DNA of 64,000 nt from Cyathus striatus (lineage: Eukaryota; Basidiomycota; Agaricomycetes; Agaricales; Nidulariaceae). The stretch is from NCBI GenBank assembly GCA_025738555.1, contig JAOVFP010000009.1, positions 1,302,001-1,366,000 on the forward strand, given 5' to 3'. A model generated the notes under the pieces. It worked only from the letters and a program-made list of their open reading frames with translations. It was not told where the DNA came from and ran no database searches. The position numbers and the translations under genes were made by a program. Positions 36,214 to 48,948 of the stretch are shown piece after piece (the first letter of the stretch is position 1; every line of letters starts with the position of its first letter).

Positions 36214-38527
36214 TGTAGTGATAGGGATATGTTATAGCTTTGCAGATGTAGTTTGGGACGTGATGTGAATTATAGCTTCGCGTAGGAATATTGGTATCAA
36301 CTTTCAGAGATGCCGCCCTTAGTTCGTAGCTGATTGACCACTAAACAGTAAGCGAAAGGCTTTAACGCGTAAGATATAGAAACGCACGATTCAAAACGCT
36401 GCAGAAGCACTTTAGTAGCTGGCAGCAAGCCTTCAACACCCTACAGTCGACCACCTCCGAATCGTACCGCTATCGAGCAAATAGGCGTAGCTAGCCTAAA
36501 ACTTCAATTAGTAACATAAACGAACGTTGAGAAAGAGTTACCATTCAACCTTTGAGTAACTCAATGGTGTTGGGGAGGTACGCGAGGAGGAGAAACTTTT
36601 TGAGAAACGATTCCGAGAGCGCTCAGCGCGGTTAAGCTCTGAATCTTACCACGTGACATTAGCATGGGTGTCACCCGACACTCGAACTCGAAGGGACTCA
36701 GGGAGACTTGTCAGACGATACAAAGATAAGACAGAACGTGCACATAATATTATAAGAGCCCAGGCTACAGAGAGTACTAATTGCTACGAGTTAGGATGTC
36801 TGGGAAGATGAACAAGATGAAATAAGAATGAATTTGTGATCAGAGCAACTATACCCGAACCACTGTGCATCCGACGAAAGCCCTAGAGAGTGAACTCAGT
36901 AGCTGGTATAAAGGACCCAGAAGGGCAGCGTATCAATCCTAGTAAGCCCTATGTAAGACATTGTCGTCTCTGCCACCCGCTCAGAGTGCGTACGCCTGTG
37001 CCTGGGTTACGCGTCTCCATTGGTTCTAGAAGAGGAGGAAGAAAGCTCCTTCGGCAGTTTATGTATATTCATGGTGTTAACCAGCATGAACCTGCGCGAC
37101 ATGAACAAGTCAACAAGCTGCCAGCTCCAACAACATCTCGCAGTAGGCTATCGAGCCAAGGCTCCTTGGTTGTGAGCTGTATCCCGCTGCTGGTCTAGAC
37201 AATCCAGGTAAACGAAGATTCCTCTTCCGCTCCCCGGCCATCTCTACCATTTCAGTATTTGAAAAGTGGGCGGAACCTGTACACCATTGCAGAAGAAGTA
37301 TCGGGAGGTTGGAAATCTCCCGCCGTAGACCTCCAAGTCGAGGATGCCGCAGTCGTGAAGAGAGATGGCGGGGTAAAACCCCCTCCTATCCTAGTCCACA
37401 CAATTCAGATCGAAGAAGATTTCTCTGCACTTCAAACGGCGGGACGTTGTAGGAAATGGAAGGACGAAGTGCCCGGAGTAGAAGGATTCCAGTACCCAGG
37501 TACCCATTTCCCGTTCCACATCCACAAGCACGAAGACACCATGTAACACCGCCCCGCCCCGCCCCACCCACTGCCCTCTTCTGAGTTCCATCCTCCCTAC
37601 ACTTCGGATGTACACATGGACTGGGAAGGCTCTGTTTGGACATATGCTTTTCCTCGCGAGATACGTCGTATCCCAAAGACTTTGAATAGCGGATGTAACA
37701 GTGAGGACATCTATACGACCACGACCCCAGCATCTATCCATCCCTAGCAAGAACACCAATGAGACTATCATCACCATTGAACTCAATCGAAGAACTCACC
37801 ACCACCACACAGCTAGCTGGAAAGAACAGATATTCTGAATGTTTGAGTCTCGTAGATATAGTCTGTTGTGAATCGTGATCCAGTACGAAGCAACGACCAG
37901 GCCTCTTCAATCAACTCAGTTATCAAGGATAACTTAGCTTCGAAAGGACCTATCGTTACCATGAGCCTGTAGAACATACAAAAAGAGTAAGAGAACACGT
38001 ACCTCAGGCCCAATCCTGTTCAATAGATATTACGCTCCACTGCTGATCTTCATTGCATTGTTAGTTCTCCTGGATAAGCATATAAGTGCATCTTTCAAGA
38101 CCTAAGTCTAAGCTGGCTACTGTCTTCAATAATATCTAGAAGCAGTTAGATTTGAACAAGGAGGTGGAATGAGAGAAAGAAAACAGGAGAGCGACAGTCG
38201 CCTACATCGTCAGATCACGTGAATACGCGTTCTCCCCAACCCCAGGGTAAATAACCCTCCAACAAAATCACTCTAGCTATCGTATGTAACCAATAAAATA
38301 CACATCCAACTACACCAAAATTCTAATCAATCCTATTAACCCCTCCCAACTACACCCCCGAATTGTACACGACGATAGCACCCCTCCCAATCTCTCCAAC
38401 GCACTCTCGGACTGGCGTGTCCCAAAGCCCGCCGATGTGAGATATATCATATGGAATACTGTCGCACGTAACGCTACCAGCGTCAGTGGGAGTGGGAGTG
38501 GGGGCGCGCTGTTGCCTCCAGAGGGTG
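36214..38527. other. Intergenic region without a recognised gene
   Basis: Several frames of 60-130 codons exist on both strands (for example 36,890-37,198 and 37,259-37,546 plus, 37,391-37,786 minus). None shows a known domain or convincing splice partners. 37,550-37,566 is a short C-rich (CCCCGCCC) tract. Confidence 0.4.
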
Positions 38528-39953
38528 TCAATTCCAAAACAAAGACCCAGGCGTCTCAGTCCACCTAGGGAGGGTATACACGAATCCTGCAATTCCAAGC
38601 ACATATGCAGTTAAAGTCACTATAACAAAGCGTCAGTTACATCTTCCCGGAGAGAGAGTAATGGAAAAAAAAGTAAAGGCGAAAAGGCGAAAAGGCAAAA
38701 GACTCCTTAAGGTAGTCGTATCACATCCCAATGAGCTATGATCATCACGCAGACCAACCCAAAACTACACCCTAAATTCCCCGAAACCAAAGACCCAAGA
38801 AAGAAATCAACTCACATATCTTCTTACGCCCACTAACACCCGGTACCCCCATAATATTACAAAACACATGCGCGCTGAGTGCGGGATAGAGTCTCCCTGT
38901 GCGGAGGAAGAGGTAGGACGCGATGGAGCCGAATAGAGTTGTGTATAGGAGCTGGAAGACTGGATGGTTGTCAGCGTTGGTGCATCGGTGAGAGAGCGAG
39001 AAAGAGGGGAAGACGAAAAACGAGAAAAAAAGACATACCACTTCCCAAAACAGCACGCTTCAAAGCTTCCCTAGTCCTCCCATACCGATTATACGTATCC
39101 CAAGCATGATGTATATGCGCTACTCAAACCAATCAGCCCATCCAAACCAGACCAAACGAGAAACAAAAAAACCCACCAAGTCCAAATACCAACGGACTAA
39201 GAAAGATCATCTTGGTCCTCGACGCACCGGACATATGGTACGCCGCTAACACGCATGAACGGAATACGATTTCTTCTGTGAACGGTGCCTACCCTTCTAG
39301 TCAGTATGTAAAGGAGAGAGGAGGGGAAAAGACAGACGAGAGAGTAGTTCCTTATTCCAACCCAGGAGCAGAATTTCTCCTTCACGCTCTGCTTCCATGA
39401 CCATGATTTTTGTCCTGGCAGCACGCCTTCCAGGTATGAGGTAAACAACGACCCGAAGAATAGGATAGGTACAGGCAGATGCGCGAGGAGCGCCATCGGG
39501 CTCAGAGAGGGTCTCAACCCAAGAACAGCCAAGGTACCTTTCAAAGCTTGTAGAGGCATCTACCAAGCCCATCATCAGCACCAACACACAAACGCAAAAG
39601 AAACAGCATACCCTCGAATCACTATACAAAACCCCCCAAACCACACCAACACAAACCACACTGGCTCCACTAACAGCAACCAACCTAGCCTTAATAACAT
39701 CGGGATCATCTCTCCACCTCTCACTATCCATCTTCCTCCTCTCCAGATTCTTCCTCGCCTCTCTCTCGCGCATCAGAACGCGCAGGTACTCGGCCTCTTC
39801 GAGCGTTTTCGGAACGAACGACGGCTCTTCCTCCGGCTTGGCGAAGGACAATCGGGCGCCTTTAGAGATGTACAAAGAGCCTACATAGGACGCGGAGAAG
39901 AGGAGAGAGAGGAGGTGCGCGGTGGGCGTTGAAAGTGTTGGGAGGTTGTCCAT
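38528..39953 (-). CDS. RCE1: CAAX prenyl protease 2 (Rce1-type, CPBP family)
   Basis: Six exons (39,612-39,953; 39,338-39,559; 39,177-39,288; 39,039-39,119; 38,816-38,959; 38,528-38,619) join in frame to 330 residues. The spliced protein contains the family motifs: IRNYSLAPFTEEIVFRSC (the glutamate pair), FGLAHIHHAWDTYNR (catalytic histidines), FQLLYTTLFGSIASYLFLRT and HVFCNIMGVP. It ends TAYVLGIAGFVYTLP. It is a multi-spanning ER membrane endopeptidase that removes the last three residues from prenylated CAAX proteins such as Ras and fungal mating pheromones. The length is normal for fungal Rce1. The small exon 6 follows a long (196-nt) intron. Confidence 0.92.
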
Positions 39954-40740
39954 TGTGCAAGTTACAGAATCCTGAGTGGGTTGTAGGTTAGGATGGGCTT
40001 GCTCTTGTTAAATGATTGCTGGTGTCAAAGAATGTGTGAGAAAGGGAGCAGGGACGAGAGACGACGAGGAGGAAGGGTTATAAAGACGAGGTTAATGGCC
40101 ATTGCAACGTTTGACATTTGGACCCAGCAAAGCGCTTAACGGGTCCATTGTCTAGCGCATAGTGAGTCACATGATATGTTTTCAGACCCGACGCGCTCGG
40201 AGTTGGGGGCGCTTCAGCCACTCTCACTGTGAGCATCCGACAGTCAAAAACGAGCAATTACATCTTACATCTATCCATTTATTTCGAAGTTCAAGAAGCA
40301 AGTAACACACACACTGATCTTTCTCATAGACCAAATCACATATCACACCCTGCGCCCTCCAATCACCCACCCAACCATCCCAGCCCATCTCTAGACATTC
40401 CAATGGCCAATCTGATATGCGCGTAGTACGTCAGCGCGCCCATGATATCTGCGCTTTAAATAACTTTCGTACAGGCTTGTGCGAGTTTCATTCCATAACT
40501 CGCAGTGACAATACATTGTACAATGAACCGAGTTCTATACTAAACTTTTCACTCCGCAGCCCTCTGATCAAGGCACCGTATCGTGGTTAATCCCCCCAAC
40601 ATATATACCAATATTGGTTTTAACATGCTGTTCACTCTATATATATCGTATCGTATCATGATGATGACGATCCGTGGGTTCATAGTCAATCATGTTATAA
40701 AGGTTCAAACAAACCGATCTTACATCCAACTCAAAGCGCA
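39954..40740. other. Intergenic region, divergent promoters
   Basis: Separates the start of the minus-strand RCE1 gene from the first plus-strand DUF6533 gene. It should hold both promoters. No other gene seen. Confidence 0.5.
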
Positions 40741-42437
40741 ATGGACAAAGTCAATATCGAAACCATTGTGCGAGTGTACGAAAATTCTCCAGTTATAAAC
40801 GTATGTATTATTCAATTCTGCACGATAGTCATACTGAAAAGACGTAAAGTTCTTGGATGGTACGGGGTTCTCGTATTTATTTTATAAATGACTCTGTTCT
40901 TATTCCAACAGTCTCAAGTATCGCATTAGTGGTGAGCGCCTTTTCATTCCAAAGACTTCCTATGTCTCAAACCACTCTCCAACAGATATTTGACTACCTT
41001 TTACTTCTGGACCTCGAAGTCGAACACATGTGGAATTCAAAACAATGGACCATCACAAAAGGGGCGTTCTTCTACCTCAGATACATGCCCTTTCTCGAAT
41101 CCGTTGTATTGATATACTGTAAGTAACACTTCTGTACTATTATCTAAATGTCTATAATAACCGTACACGAAAAGGGACAACTCCTTTTAATCTGATGACA
41201 GTGATACCATCCATCCATCTCTGCAGCCAAGCGTACAAAACTAGTATGGGTACGTTTAAAATACCCCACGGAACATTAAAAAACATACTAATCCAAATTG
41301 TAATAGCATTGGCGCTACCAGGCATCATGATCGGAGAAAGTACGTCCAAACCAAATCTCATTCCTCTCAACACCCATTGAACGTAAACTTCAGTGACGCT
41401 CAGTATTCGAACATGGGCAGTCTGGAAACGCGACCGACGCGTTGGAATCGGACTTGTTCTATTCTCACTGGCTACAGCAATACCAGGAATTATAGGCATG
41501 ATACTCTTCATAAAGACCTCGATATGTGAGCCATATCTTATACATTCAACATTACATTAATAACGATATATTAAAGTTGGTCTTGATACTAACACCCTCG
41601 GCGTCACGTCGTGTGGTTTTGACGGAGGCAGCCGAATCATTTCCGTTGTGTGGATTGCTCTTATGGTTTATGATGCAAGTGCGTATACTTTTAAACTTTC
41701 TTTCTGTAGAATTATGTTCGATTGACGAATTATAGGTTTATTGGCTCTCATGGTCATTTCCGGTACGTATTGCTCGTATACTAGTATACATTTGTATTCC
41801 TGATCTCGAAGCTTCTCTGAAGCCCGAATTTGGAATAAGCCATACTTGAAGATTATATTTAATGGCGGCCCTGAATCTGAACCAGAAAGGCTGCTGGAGC
41901 CAATCCTACGAGAAGGTACGCGGTATTCCAGTATTGCAAGCAGCTGTATGGTAATAATTATATTCCAGGGATCATATATTATTTTTATTTATTCGGTATG
42001 TTCAATACTATTAATCGTTACATGAGATATTTACTAATGTCTGAAAAGTCTTGTCTGCACTTAACGTGGTTGTAATTTTCATCATGCCTGTAAGTAAACT
42101 TCCATGAATGAAAATACAAGTTTAATCATCCCATCTACGATAGCCTGATTTCATGAACATGATGGCAATGTAAGCATTTCAAACCTACTTATTCTTCTCG
42201 TTAAAACTAACCAATACTCTTCTACAAAGGATGGAGCGCATGATTCACTCCGTACTTACCTGTCGCATTATTCTCCACATCAGGGAAGGCCCAGGAAGGT
42301 CAGACTACGAGTCTAGCAGTCTTCCCACGACACCCCTGAACGCGATGAAATTCAAAGCAGATGTTGGACACAGACTTCGTTCAAGTGTTATAGTTGGACC
42401 TAACAGAATGGCAATAGTGGAAAAAGTGGATATGTGA
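40741..42437 (+). CDS. DUF6533-type multi-spanning membrane protein, copy A
   Basis: About 14 short exons with GT-AG introns. The first (40,741-40,800) is followed by a 10-nt exon (40,850-40,859, FLDG with a split codon), then VSSIALV and the DUF6533 core IFDYLLLLDLEVEHMWNSKQ...YLRYMPFLESVVLIY. Later exons give SIRTWAVWKRDRRVGIGLVL, GGSRIISVVWIALMVYD, LLALMVIS, ARIWNKPYLKII, IIYYFYLF, VLSALNVVVIFIMP, PDFMNMM and a cytosolic tail after MERMIHSVLTCRIILHIRE. Roughly seven hydrophobic segments are visible. Basidiomycete DUF6533 proteins form large families of unknown function. First of four tandem copies, and the most divergent in its N-terminus and luminal loop (FGLDTNTLGVTSC). Confidence 0.75.
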
Positions 42438-43859
42438 TTATTTGGTTTTTCGAACTATGTTCTAGTTTTCATCATGATTCGCGGCGTCGTTAAATTATTG
42501 TATGATTCGAGGGTATTATTGGATATTGTATTAATAGCAAATGCTACGATGTTGTGATGGATTATAACATGTTTTCATCATCTGTGTTGAATGTTATGAT
42601 AACATCGGACATATCATTTGCTACACATCTGAGGTTTTAGAAGATATAGAACGAGTCTTTCGTGTATACCATCATCTGCAATCGATATCCGGGGGAAATT
42701 TAAAATTCCCCACAGTAAAGTTCTTCAATCTAAGATACTATGAATAGTTGCCTGCCAGCTGTGACCATAGTCCTCATAAACCTTCTTCTTCCCCTCTGGT
42801 AGATGTACATAGTCAGGTTTAGAGTTCAATTTAATGCATGCCTACACACAGCTGGATTAAGTAAGGAACATTATATAATTGACTCGCTCACAGTGAAGGC
42901 AACTTGTTGTGTCATTTTTTCCTGTACTCTCAATGTTCTAGCTGTCCACAAAACAAATTTCCTTCGCCTTCGCTTCTCATCTCTGCCGCTCAACATTGCT
43001 CGGTCGCCCGCCTCCTGCTCACAAATTCTCGCGCTTAGCTCTGTCTTCCAATTACGTTGTTGTAAATATCAACAAGCCCGTAAGTAGACGTTTAAGCAAT
43101 TCTGCGGGTGGAAATACCCCGCTTGCTTCTGAATAAATCCGACACTAAGAAATGACAAAAGCGCCGCGGAAGACATCACATAGTGAGATTCTCAGGCTTT
43201 ACATAGATTCCATGTCGAATAGCGTTGCTCCCAGGAAGCCGAGGTGAGGTACTACTACGTTCACGGCCAACACACGCTGAGTGAGATCAGTGGTAGTTCT
43301 AGGTGTTAACAACATACCTTTAATTGGCTAGTGGTAACCATGTACCATGACCACTGTTCACATGGCGTAGCTTCTAGTTCGAACAAATTATAGATACATC
43401 AGAGTATGAACACATAGACAAATCTATTATGACATCAAGTACCACAGGGCACATGAATACCATGCTATACTGATATCACTATATCTTACATGACCTACGA
43501 GTCAAGATTAGTTATATTGGCACACTCTGCTTCAGTAGATGGTATCATGGTGTCGGATGTGAGTGTTAAAATATCAATATCACGTTCGGACTCGATATTC
43601 GAGCATCCGGGTTTTATCAGGTGTCAATGTTTCAATCGAGGCTTCTAGGCAGTTCTCGTCCATCGCCTCAAGTCCACCTTGATCCCAGCGTTACCAAAGC
43701 ACCTAGAAGTCACAATTTCCTTTCTGGGTACCTCAAGGTAGCGTTGATTATAATTTGAATTCTAGTTAATGCTCAATGATTCAAACTTTCCAAATTGATG
43801 TATAGTAACTACTGATTCTACAATGATTCCAATTAATCAGCCCCAGTTGATGCCCTAGG
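42438..43859. other. Intergenic region between DUF6533 copies A and B
   Basis: No gene recognised. Leads up to the foldback element at 43,860. Confidence 0.4.
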
Positions 43860-44016
43860 CACCGCGAGAAATTGCTTCTATAAGCGCGAAGATATGATGA
43901 AAATATGATGAAAATATTTTAAAATCGAAAATATTGAGAAGATATGACGAAAATATTTTGATTTCATCATATCTTCTCGATATCATCAAAGGATATAGAA
44001 GCAATTGCCCGCGGTG
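43860..44016. mobile_element. 157-bp foldback MITE
   Basis: The ends are CACCGCG(A/G)G(A/C)AATTGCTTCTATA in inverted orientation (2 mismatches over 23 bp), with a further internal inverted pair around AGAAGATATGA and TCATATCTTCT. AGG directly flanks both ends, consistent with a 3-bp target duplication and CACTA-like (CAC...GTG) termini. It lies about 160 bp upstream of DUF6533 copy B, inside its likely promoter. Confidence 0.65.
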
Positions 44017-44172
44017 AGGTAGCAACTCGATTTATCAAATTAAAAGTCATTGTTGCACATCATGATAATGATCCAAGAATGCAAGATACGTACGTTATTA
44101 TTGCGCCTCTGCTTAGTTTAAATACGAAAGGACTCATACCTTCACTTTCAGTTTACTCGGAAGAAAGTTATC

Positions 44173-45786
44173 ATGAATCACTCTATCTCAACAGCAGCAG
44201 TTTTGGCAAATGAAAACACGTCGGTGGTTTTAAAGGTGGGCAAATTACATCCGATCTTGAACTTTATACTAAAATGTGTTTAAGTACGTGGATGGTGCGG
44301 ATACATTATAATTACCACATGTTATAAAGCCTTACTGGATTGCTATGCATGATTCAAATGCAAAGTCTCGAGTATCACAATATTGGTGAGCTGCTAGAAC
44401 GTCATTCAAAACTTAACGAAATTGATCATTGCACAAGATATTCGACTACATTATGCTACTTGAGCTGGAAATCATTTATATATGGTGCTCAAAATGGACA
44501 CCCACAACACTAGTGTTTCTCCTTCTCAGATACCAACCATTCATTGAATCTGCTATCTTGCTATATCGTCAGTGTTCTAGTAGTAAATCATGCTTATAGC
44601 AACTATTTGAACACATGTTTATAAATACCAGGAACATTTTCCCTTAACTTATCGATAAATAACTGCAAAATGACTTATAAAGCCAGTACAGGTAAGTTGC
44701 CAATCGGATATTAACTAGAAGCTAATATTTTGGTACAGTATTAATCTTAGTAGGGGTTATTGTAGGAGAGAGTAAGCAATACAACTTCTTCGTACTAATG
44801 TCAAACGGTTAAACATATGTCCTCAATTTACTAATTAAACTTTCTAGTCATTCTTAGCATTAGAACCTGGGCAGTTTGGATGAAAAGCCGTCGCATTGGA
44901 ATCGGCCTTATCATATTCTCATTTGCTTTAGCAACTCCAGGTATTGCACTAATGACAGTATTTTCGAAGACCGTGAAATGTGAGTATTTTCATTCATCGC
45001 TCCATTGCACAAATATAACCCACCGTCGCAGTCGTCGAACCACCATACCAACCATATCGAGGATGCTTATTTAATGGTGGTAGCAGAATTCTCTCAATCG
45101 TATGGATCGATCTGATGGTATATGATGGATGTGAGTAAATATATATCAAACCAGTAAGCTTTCAATATTAATGGGGCTATATGTTTAAGGTTTATTGGCT
45201 CTGATGATCCTTTCGGGTGCATATCCATATTTATGAAGCTAGAAACTTATTAGTTCCGACTAATGTCAGTCCTGTAACAGCTCGAATTTGGAGCTTTACG
45301 CCCTTCTTCAGCACATTAGACTCTAATAACGAGCTACTTGGATCTGTGCTACGAGAAGGTGTGTCACAATATATTACAGAGCTCTTGAAGTCCCCAGTAA
45401 CTCAAAGTTTAGGTGTTATGTACTACTTTTATCTATTTGGTGCGTTTGCTACCAAATCTAAATGTTATTTGTTGGTCTCCAAACATGGGTGATTAGTTTT
45501 ATCTGCGATTAACGTAGCAGTAATATTCATCATGCCCGTAAGTTCCATAGGCTCAAAATCAATTTCGTTACCTAACTATGCATCTAGCCAGATTACATAA
45601 ACCTGTTGACGATGTAAGCAGGATTTAACGACAACGGTACAGATAAACTAATATCTACGTTTGAAAAGGATGGAACGCATAGTTCATTCTTTATTAACCT
45701 GTCGCATTATTCTGCACATAAAGCAGAGTGCGAGATCAGGAGCCGAGAAATTTTCCATTACAATCACAGAGTTGGAGTGTGCATAG
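44173..45786 (+). CDS. DUF6533-type multi-spanning membrane protein, copy B
   Basis: Same exon plan as copies C and D. The first exon 44,173-44,235 is MNHSISTAAVLANENTSVV. The 10-nt exon is 44,285-44,294 (YVDG). Then come VSSITIL, the core IFDYIMLLELEIIYIWCSKW...LRYQPFIESAILLY, RTFSLNLSINNCKMTYKAST, VLILVGVIVGE, SIRTWAVWMKSRRIGIGLII, VEPPYQPYRGC, SRILSIVWIDLMVYDG, GVMYYFYLF, VLSAINVAVIFIMP and a tail ending TITELECA. All exons join in frame. Function unknown. The gene is followed within 100 bp by a 549-bp hairpin element. Confidence 0.8.
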
Positions 45787-45879
45787 ATTAGTCTATGAAG
45801 AATGTTGAAACGTTGATTCTTGAGGGATGGAAAACCGGCACGGCCCGTGTGCTCCCGTATGGCATCTACATAGTATGTA

Positions 45880-46428
45880 ACACTCCTGTCTGGCGACTTT
45901 TTGCCGTTCGCAAAATTCATCCAAATTCGACCTCAATTATTTTAAATATTGACTGAATATTTTGATTGATGCAATATTATCACTATTGGCTAGTGCAAAA
46001 TCATAGACAAATATTACATTTTGTACATATTTTGTATGAATACAAATGATTCTTTTTGTTCTAATTTTAGCTTCATCAAAATAAGTGTCAAATGTAACGT
46101 TGTGAACATGTTTTGACCTCACGCAAAATTTATTGTTTTGCATGACTGCAAAACCCATGCAAAACAATAAATTTTGCGTGAGGTCAAAACATGTTCACAA
46201 CGTTACATTTGGCACTTATTTTGATGAAGCTAAAATTAGAACAAAAAGAATCATTTGTATTCATACAAAATATGTACAAAATGTAATATTTGTCTATGAT
46301 TTTGCACTAGCCAATAGTGATAATATTGCATCAATCAAAATATTCAGTCAATATTTAAAATAATTGAGGTCGAATTTGAATTTTGGATGAATTTTGCAAA
46401 CGGCAAAAAAGTCGCCAGACAGGAGTGT
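45880..46428. mobile_element. 549-bp near-perfect palindromic (hairpin) element
   Basis: Two arms of 264 and 272 bp are near-identical inverted copies around a 13-bp centre (46,144-46,156), beginning ACACTCCTGTCTGGCGAC at both ends. I find one 7-bp length difference, one C/T difference and a few single-base differences. The two arms encode mirror-image 76-residue frames, an artefact of the palindrome. A target duplication is not clear. Its place just after the stop of DUF6533 copy B means it may be transcribed in that gene's 3' end. Confidence 0.85.
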
Positions 46429-47340
46429 AAGTAGCCTGTCACGGACCCACCAGTGCAGTGCATACTGTGGGATTCTTGTCAACACAAGTTGAAACTCCGA
46501 TAGACACCCCGGGGCCCGCACCTTTCCTTCAACCATCTCGTTACTGTAATTCGCAACTACATCCTGCTTGAATGTTATCGATACCACACCATATTCTCTT
46601 TTTCATTCCTGTTATATATCATATGCAGTACACTAGGTATCAGTCCCAATGATTCGAGATTGTTAACAGCAAGATGGTACCATGTTGCGATCATGACTTG
46701 TCATCTTTTGAAACCTGTCATAATCTCATTGGCAACAACACATGTATCATTTATTACCTACTATGATCGACGCCACATTTACAGTTTGATGTAAGCACAT
46801 AGGTCTACTCTCATGCCAGGCTTGACTTATATTTTACTTGTACATGCGTTGAGATATATTGACCAGGGCCCTTATTCTTCAAACAAAGTGATGATACAAT
46901 CTTCCGTACTGATCCAATATGCACGCGCTAGAAACAACTCATACAGCGCCAACGCAATGTCAAAAGTTACTCAATCCATCGCACGGTCAAAACGAATTTG
47001 AAATCTGTCAACCTCTTATGTGTTCACTGATGTGTGTGTGCATTACAAGCCCTTTTACATGTGCAGTAGGTTCATTATCTTCCCATGTTCCAACCAATGT
47101 TAGCACATTCCACGTTGGTAATCAGGTTCACCAATGGGTTCTATTTCTATTCCATATAATTGGCAGTTCCGCAGAATATCCCCCTAAACTACCACAGAAC
47201 TCACGTTCAAGCCAAAATCGACAGTTGATACATTGTCTTTGTTGCTACTCATATTTGAGCGGAAGGAACATCATGGACACTTATAGCGGCGCTGAGCGTT
47301 ATAAAGCTTGAACGTCTGACGCTGTAAGCTCTACCTCAAA
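46429..47340. other. Intergenic region between DUF6533 copies B and C
   Basis: No domain recognised. Frames of 60-130 codons occur but look incidental. Confidence 0.4.
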
Positions 47341-48948
47341 ATGGGGCCCTCTGTCGGGTCTACAGTCGCTGCCCAGTTAGAACGCCTTTTGGTCACTAAA
47401 GTAAGCAAAGTCGTCTAATATTCTTCCAAGCTATATACTCACTTTTTCAGAAGTATGCAGACGGTATGATTAGTTTTTGAAGCAATTCCAATACAATTCT
47501 GAACCGCCTAACAAGTGGCCAGTATCACAATGCTGGTAAGAAAACTCGCATTTCTAAATTGTTGTAGTTTAATCAGAATGCTCTTGTAGGTTTTTGAGTA
47601 CTCCCTGATGCTTGATCTTGAAATCAAGTATATCTGGTGTACAAAATGGACTATTACGACACTGGTGTTCCTTTTTATCAGATACCTTCCATTCGTTGAA
47701 TCTGTCATCTTACTTTATCGTAAGTGTGAAATTTGAAGATTATATCATCTGTAGTATCAATCTACTATATAACAGGTACATTTTCCTTTAATTTGACCGT
47801 CGATGCTTGCAACACAACTTACAGGGCTAGCACGGGTGTGTCGATGGCTAAATTTATAACAAATTGACAGGAAGCTGATGTTTCTGCGATAAAGTTTCAA
47901 TTTTAATTGGTGTTATTTCCGCAGAGAGTAAGTCGTTCGATAAGCTGCCTTTAAAAGTGGGCCATCAATAATATTTTATATAGTTGTCCTTAGTATTCGA
48001 ACCTGGGCGGTTTGGAAACAAAGCCGACGAATCGGAATTGGCCTTATTGTATTCTCGATCGTTATAGCAGTCTCGGGTATTTCAGTCATGACAATTTTTT
48101 CAAGAACTGTAAAATGTGAGCCACCTCATTACATAGCAATAAAAATTCAGGATTAACTTTGTGTAATGTGTAATAAGTCATTGAACCGCCCTATCAGCCA
48201 TATCGCGGATGCTTTCTCTACAGTGGAAGCCGAATACTTTCAGTAGTATGGATCGATTTGATGATATATGACGGCTGTAAGTAAAAAAAGATACATTCGA
48301 GATTTCTAATACTAATGAATGCTTATCTCAAAGGTTTGCTGGCTCTTATGGTCCTTTCAGGTATGTATCTATAACTCAGTATCGCCCCTGGGTCTAACTT
48401 AGTTCTCGCAAAGTTCGAATTTGGACCGAACCTAACCTCAAGTCTCTCTTTATGATATCGGATTGTGATAATGAACTGTTTGGGTCCGTGCTTCGGGAAG
48501 GTAAGATATTGTTATATCCCAGTTTTTTTTACAGAAACAGTAACATGACTTACAGGTGTTATGTACTACCTTTATCTGTTTGGTGCGTTTCATATCTGGT
48601 TCACACCTCCCTCTTGCTTACCGATCATCAATGGTTAGTTTTGTCTGCGATAAATGTGGCCCTCATCTTTATCATGCCCGTGAGTATGCATTACACGCAA
48701 GCCAAATCAGTCTCTCTTACTCGTTGTTCTAGCCTGATTTTGTAAACTTATTAACCATGTAAGCAGGATTCAAGGTTAATACAACAGCCAAACTAACTGC
48801 TACCTTTAAAAGGACGGAACGCGTGATTCATTCTTTGCTAACCTGTCGCATTATTCTGCACATCAAGCAAAGTGCGGTAACTGATACCGAGACACTCCCC
48901 ACCACAGTCACCGCATTGGAGTTTGTTCATTCCGAGCAGGAAGACTGA
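47341..48948 (+). CDS. DUF6533-type multi-spanning membrane protein, copy C
   Basis: Fourteen exons, all joining in frame in 1.6 kb. Exon 1 47,341-47,400 is MGPSVGSTVAAQLERLLVTK. The small exon at 47,451-47,463 (or 47,454-47,463 if the second AG is used) gives KYAD. Then VASITML (47,516-47,535), the core VFEYSLMLDLEIKYIWCTKW...IRYLPFVESVILLY, a loop with Cys (LTVDACNTTYRAST), VSILIGVISAE, SIRTWAVWKQSRRIGIGLIV, IEPPYQPYRGC, GVMYYLYLF, VLSAINVALIFIMP and tail TERVIHSLLTCRIILHIKQ. It ends HSEQED. It is closest to copies B and D. It appears intact. Function unknown. Confidence 0.82.

Noticed and set aside
36890..37546. Two plus-strand frames (102 and 95 codons) that might be exons of a gene
   Set aside because: No domain, no convincing splice partners and basic low-complexity composition; could not be supported.
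45937..46363. Two 76-residue frames on opposite strands with nearly the same protein sequence
   Set aside because: They are the two arms of the same palindrome and hence mirror images; no sign of a real gene.
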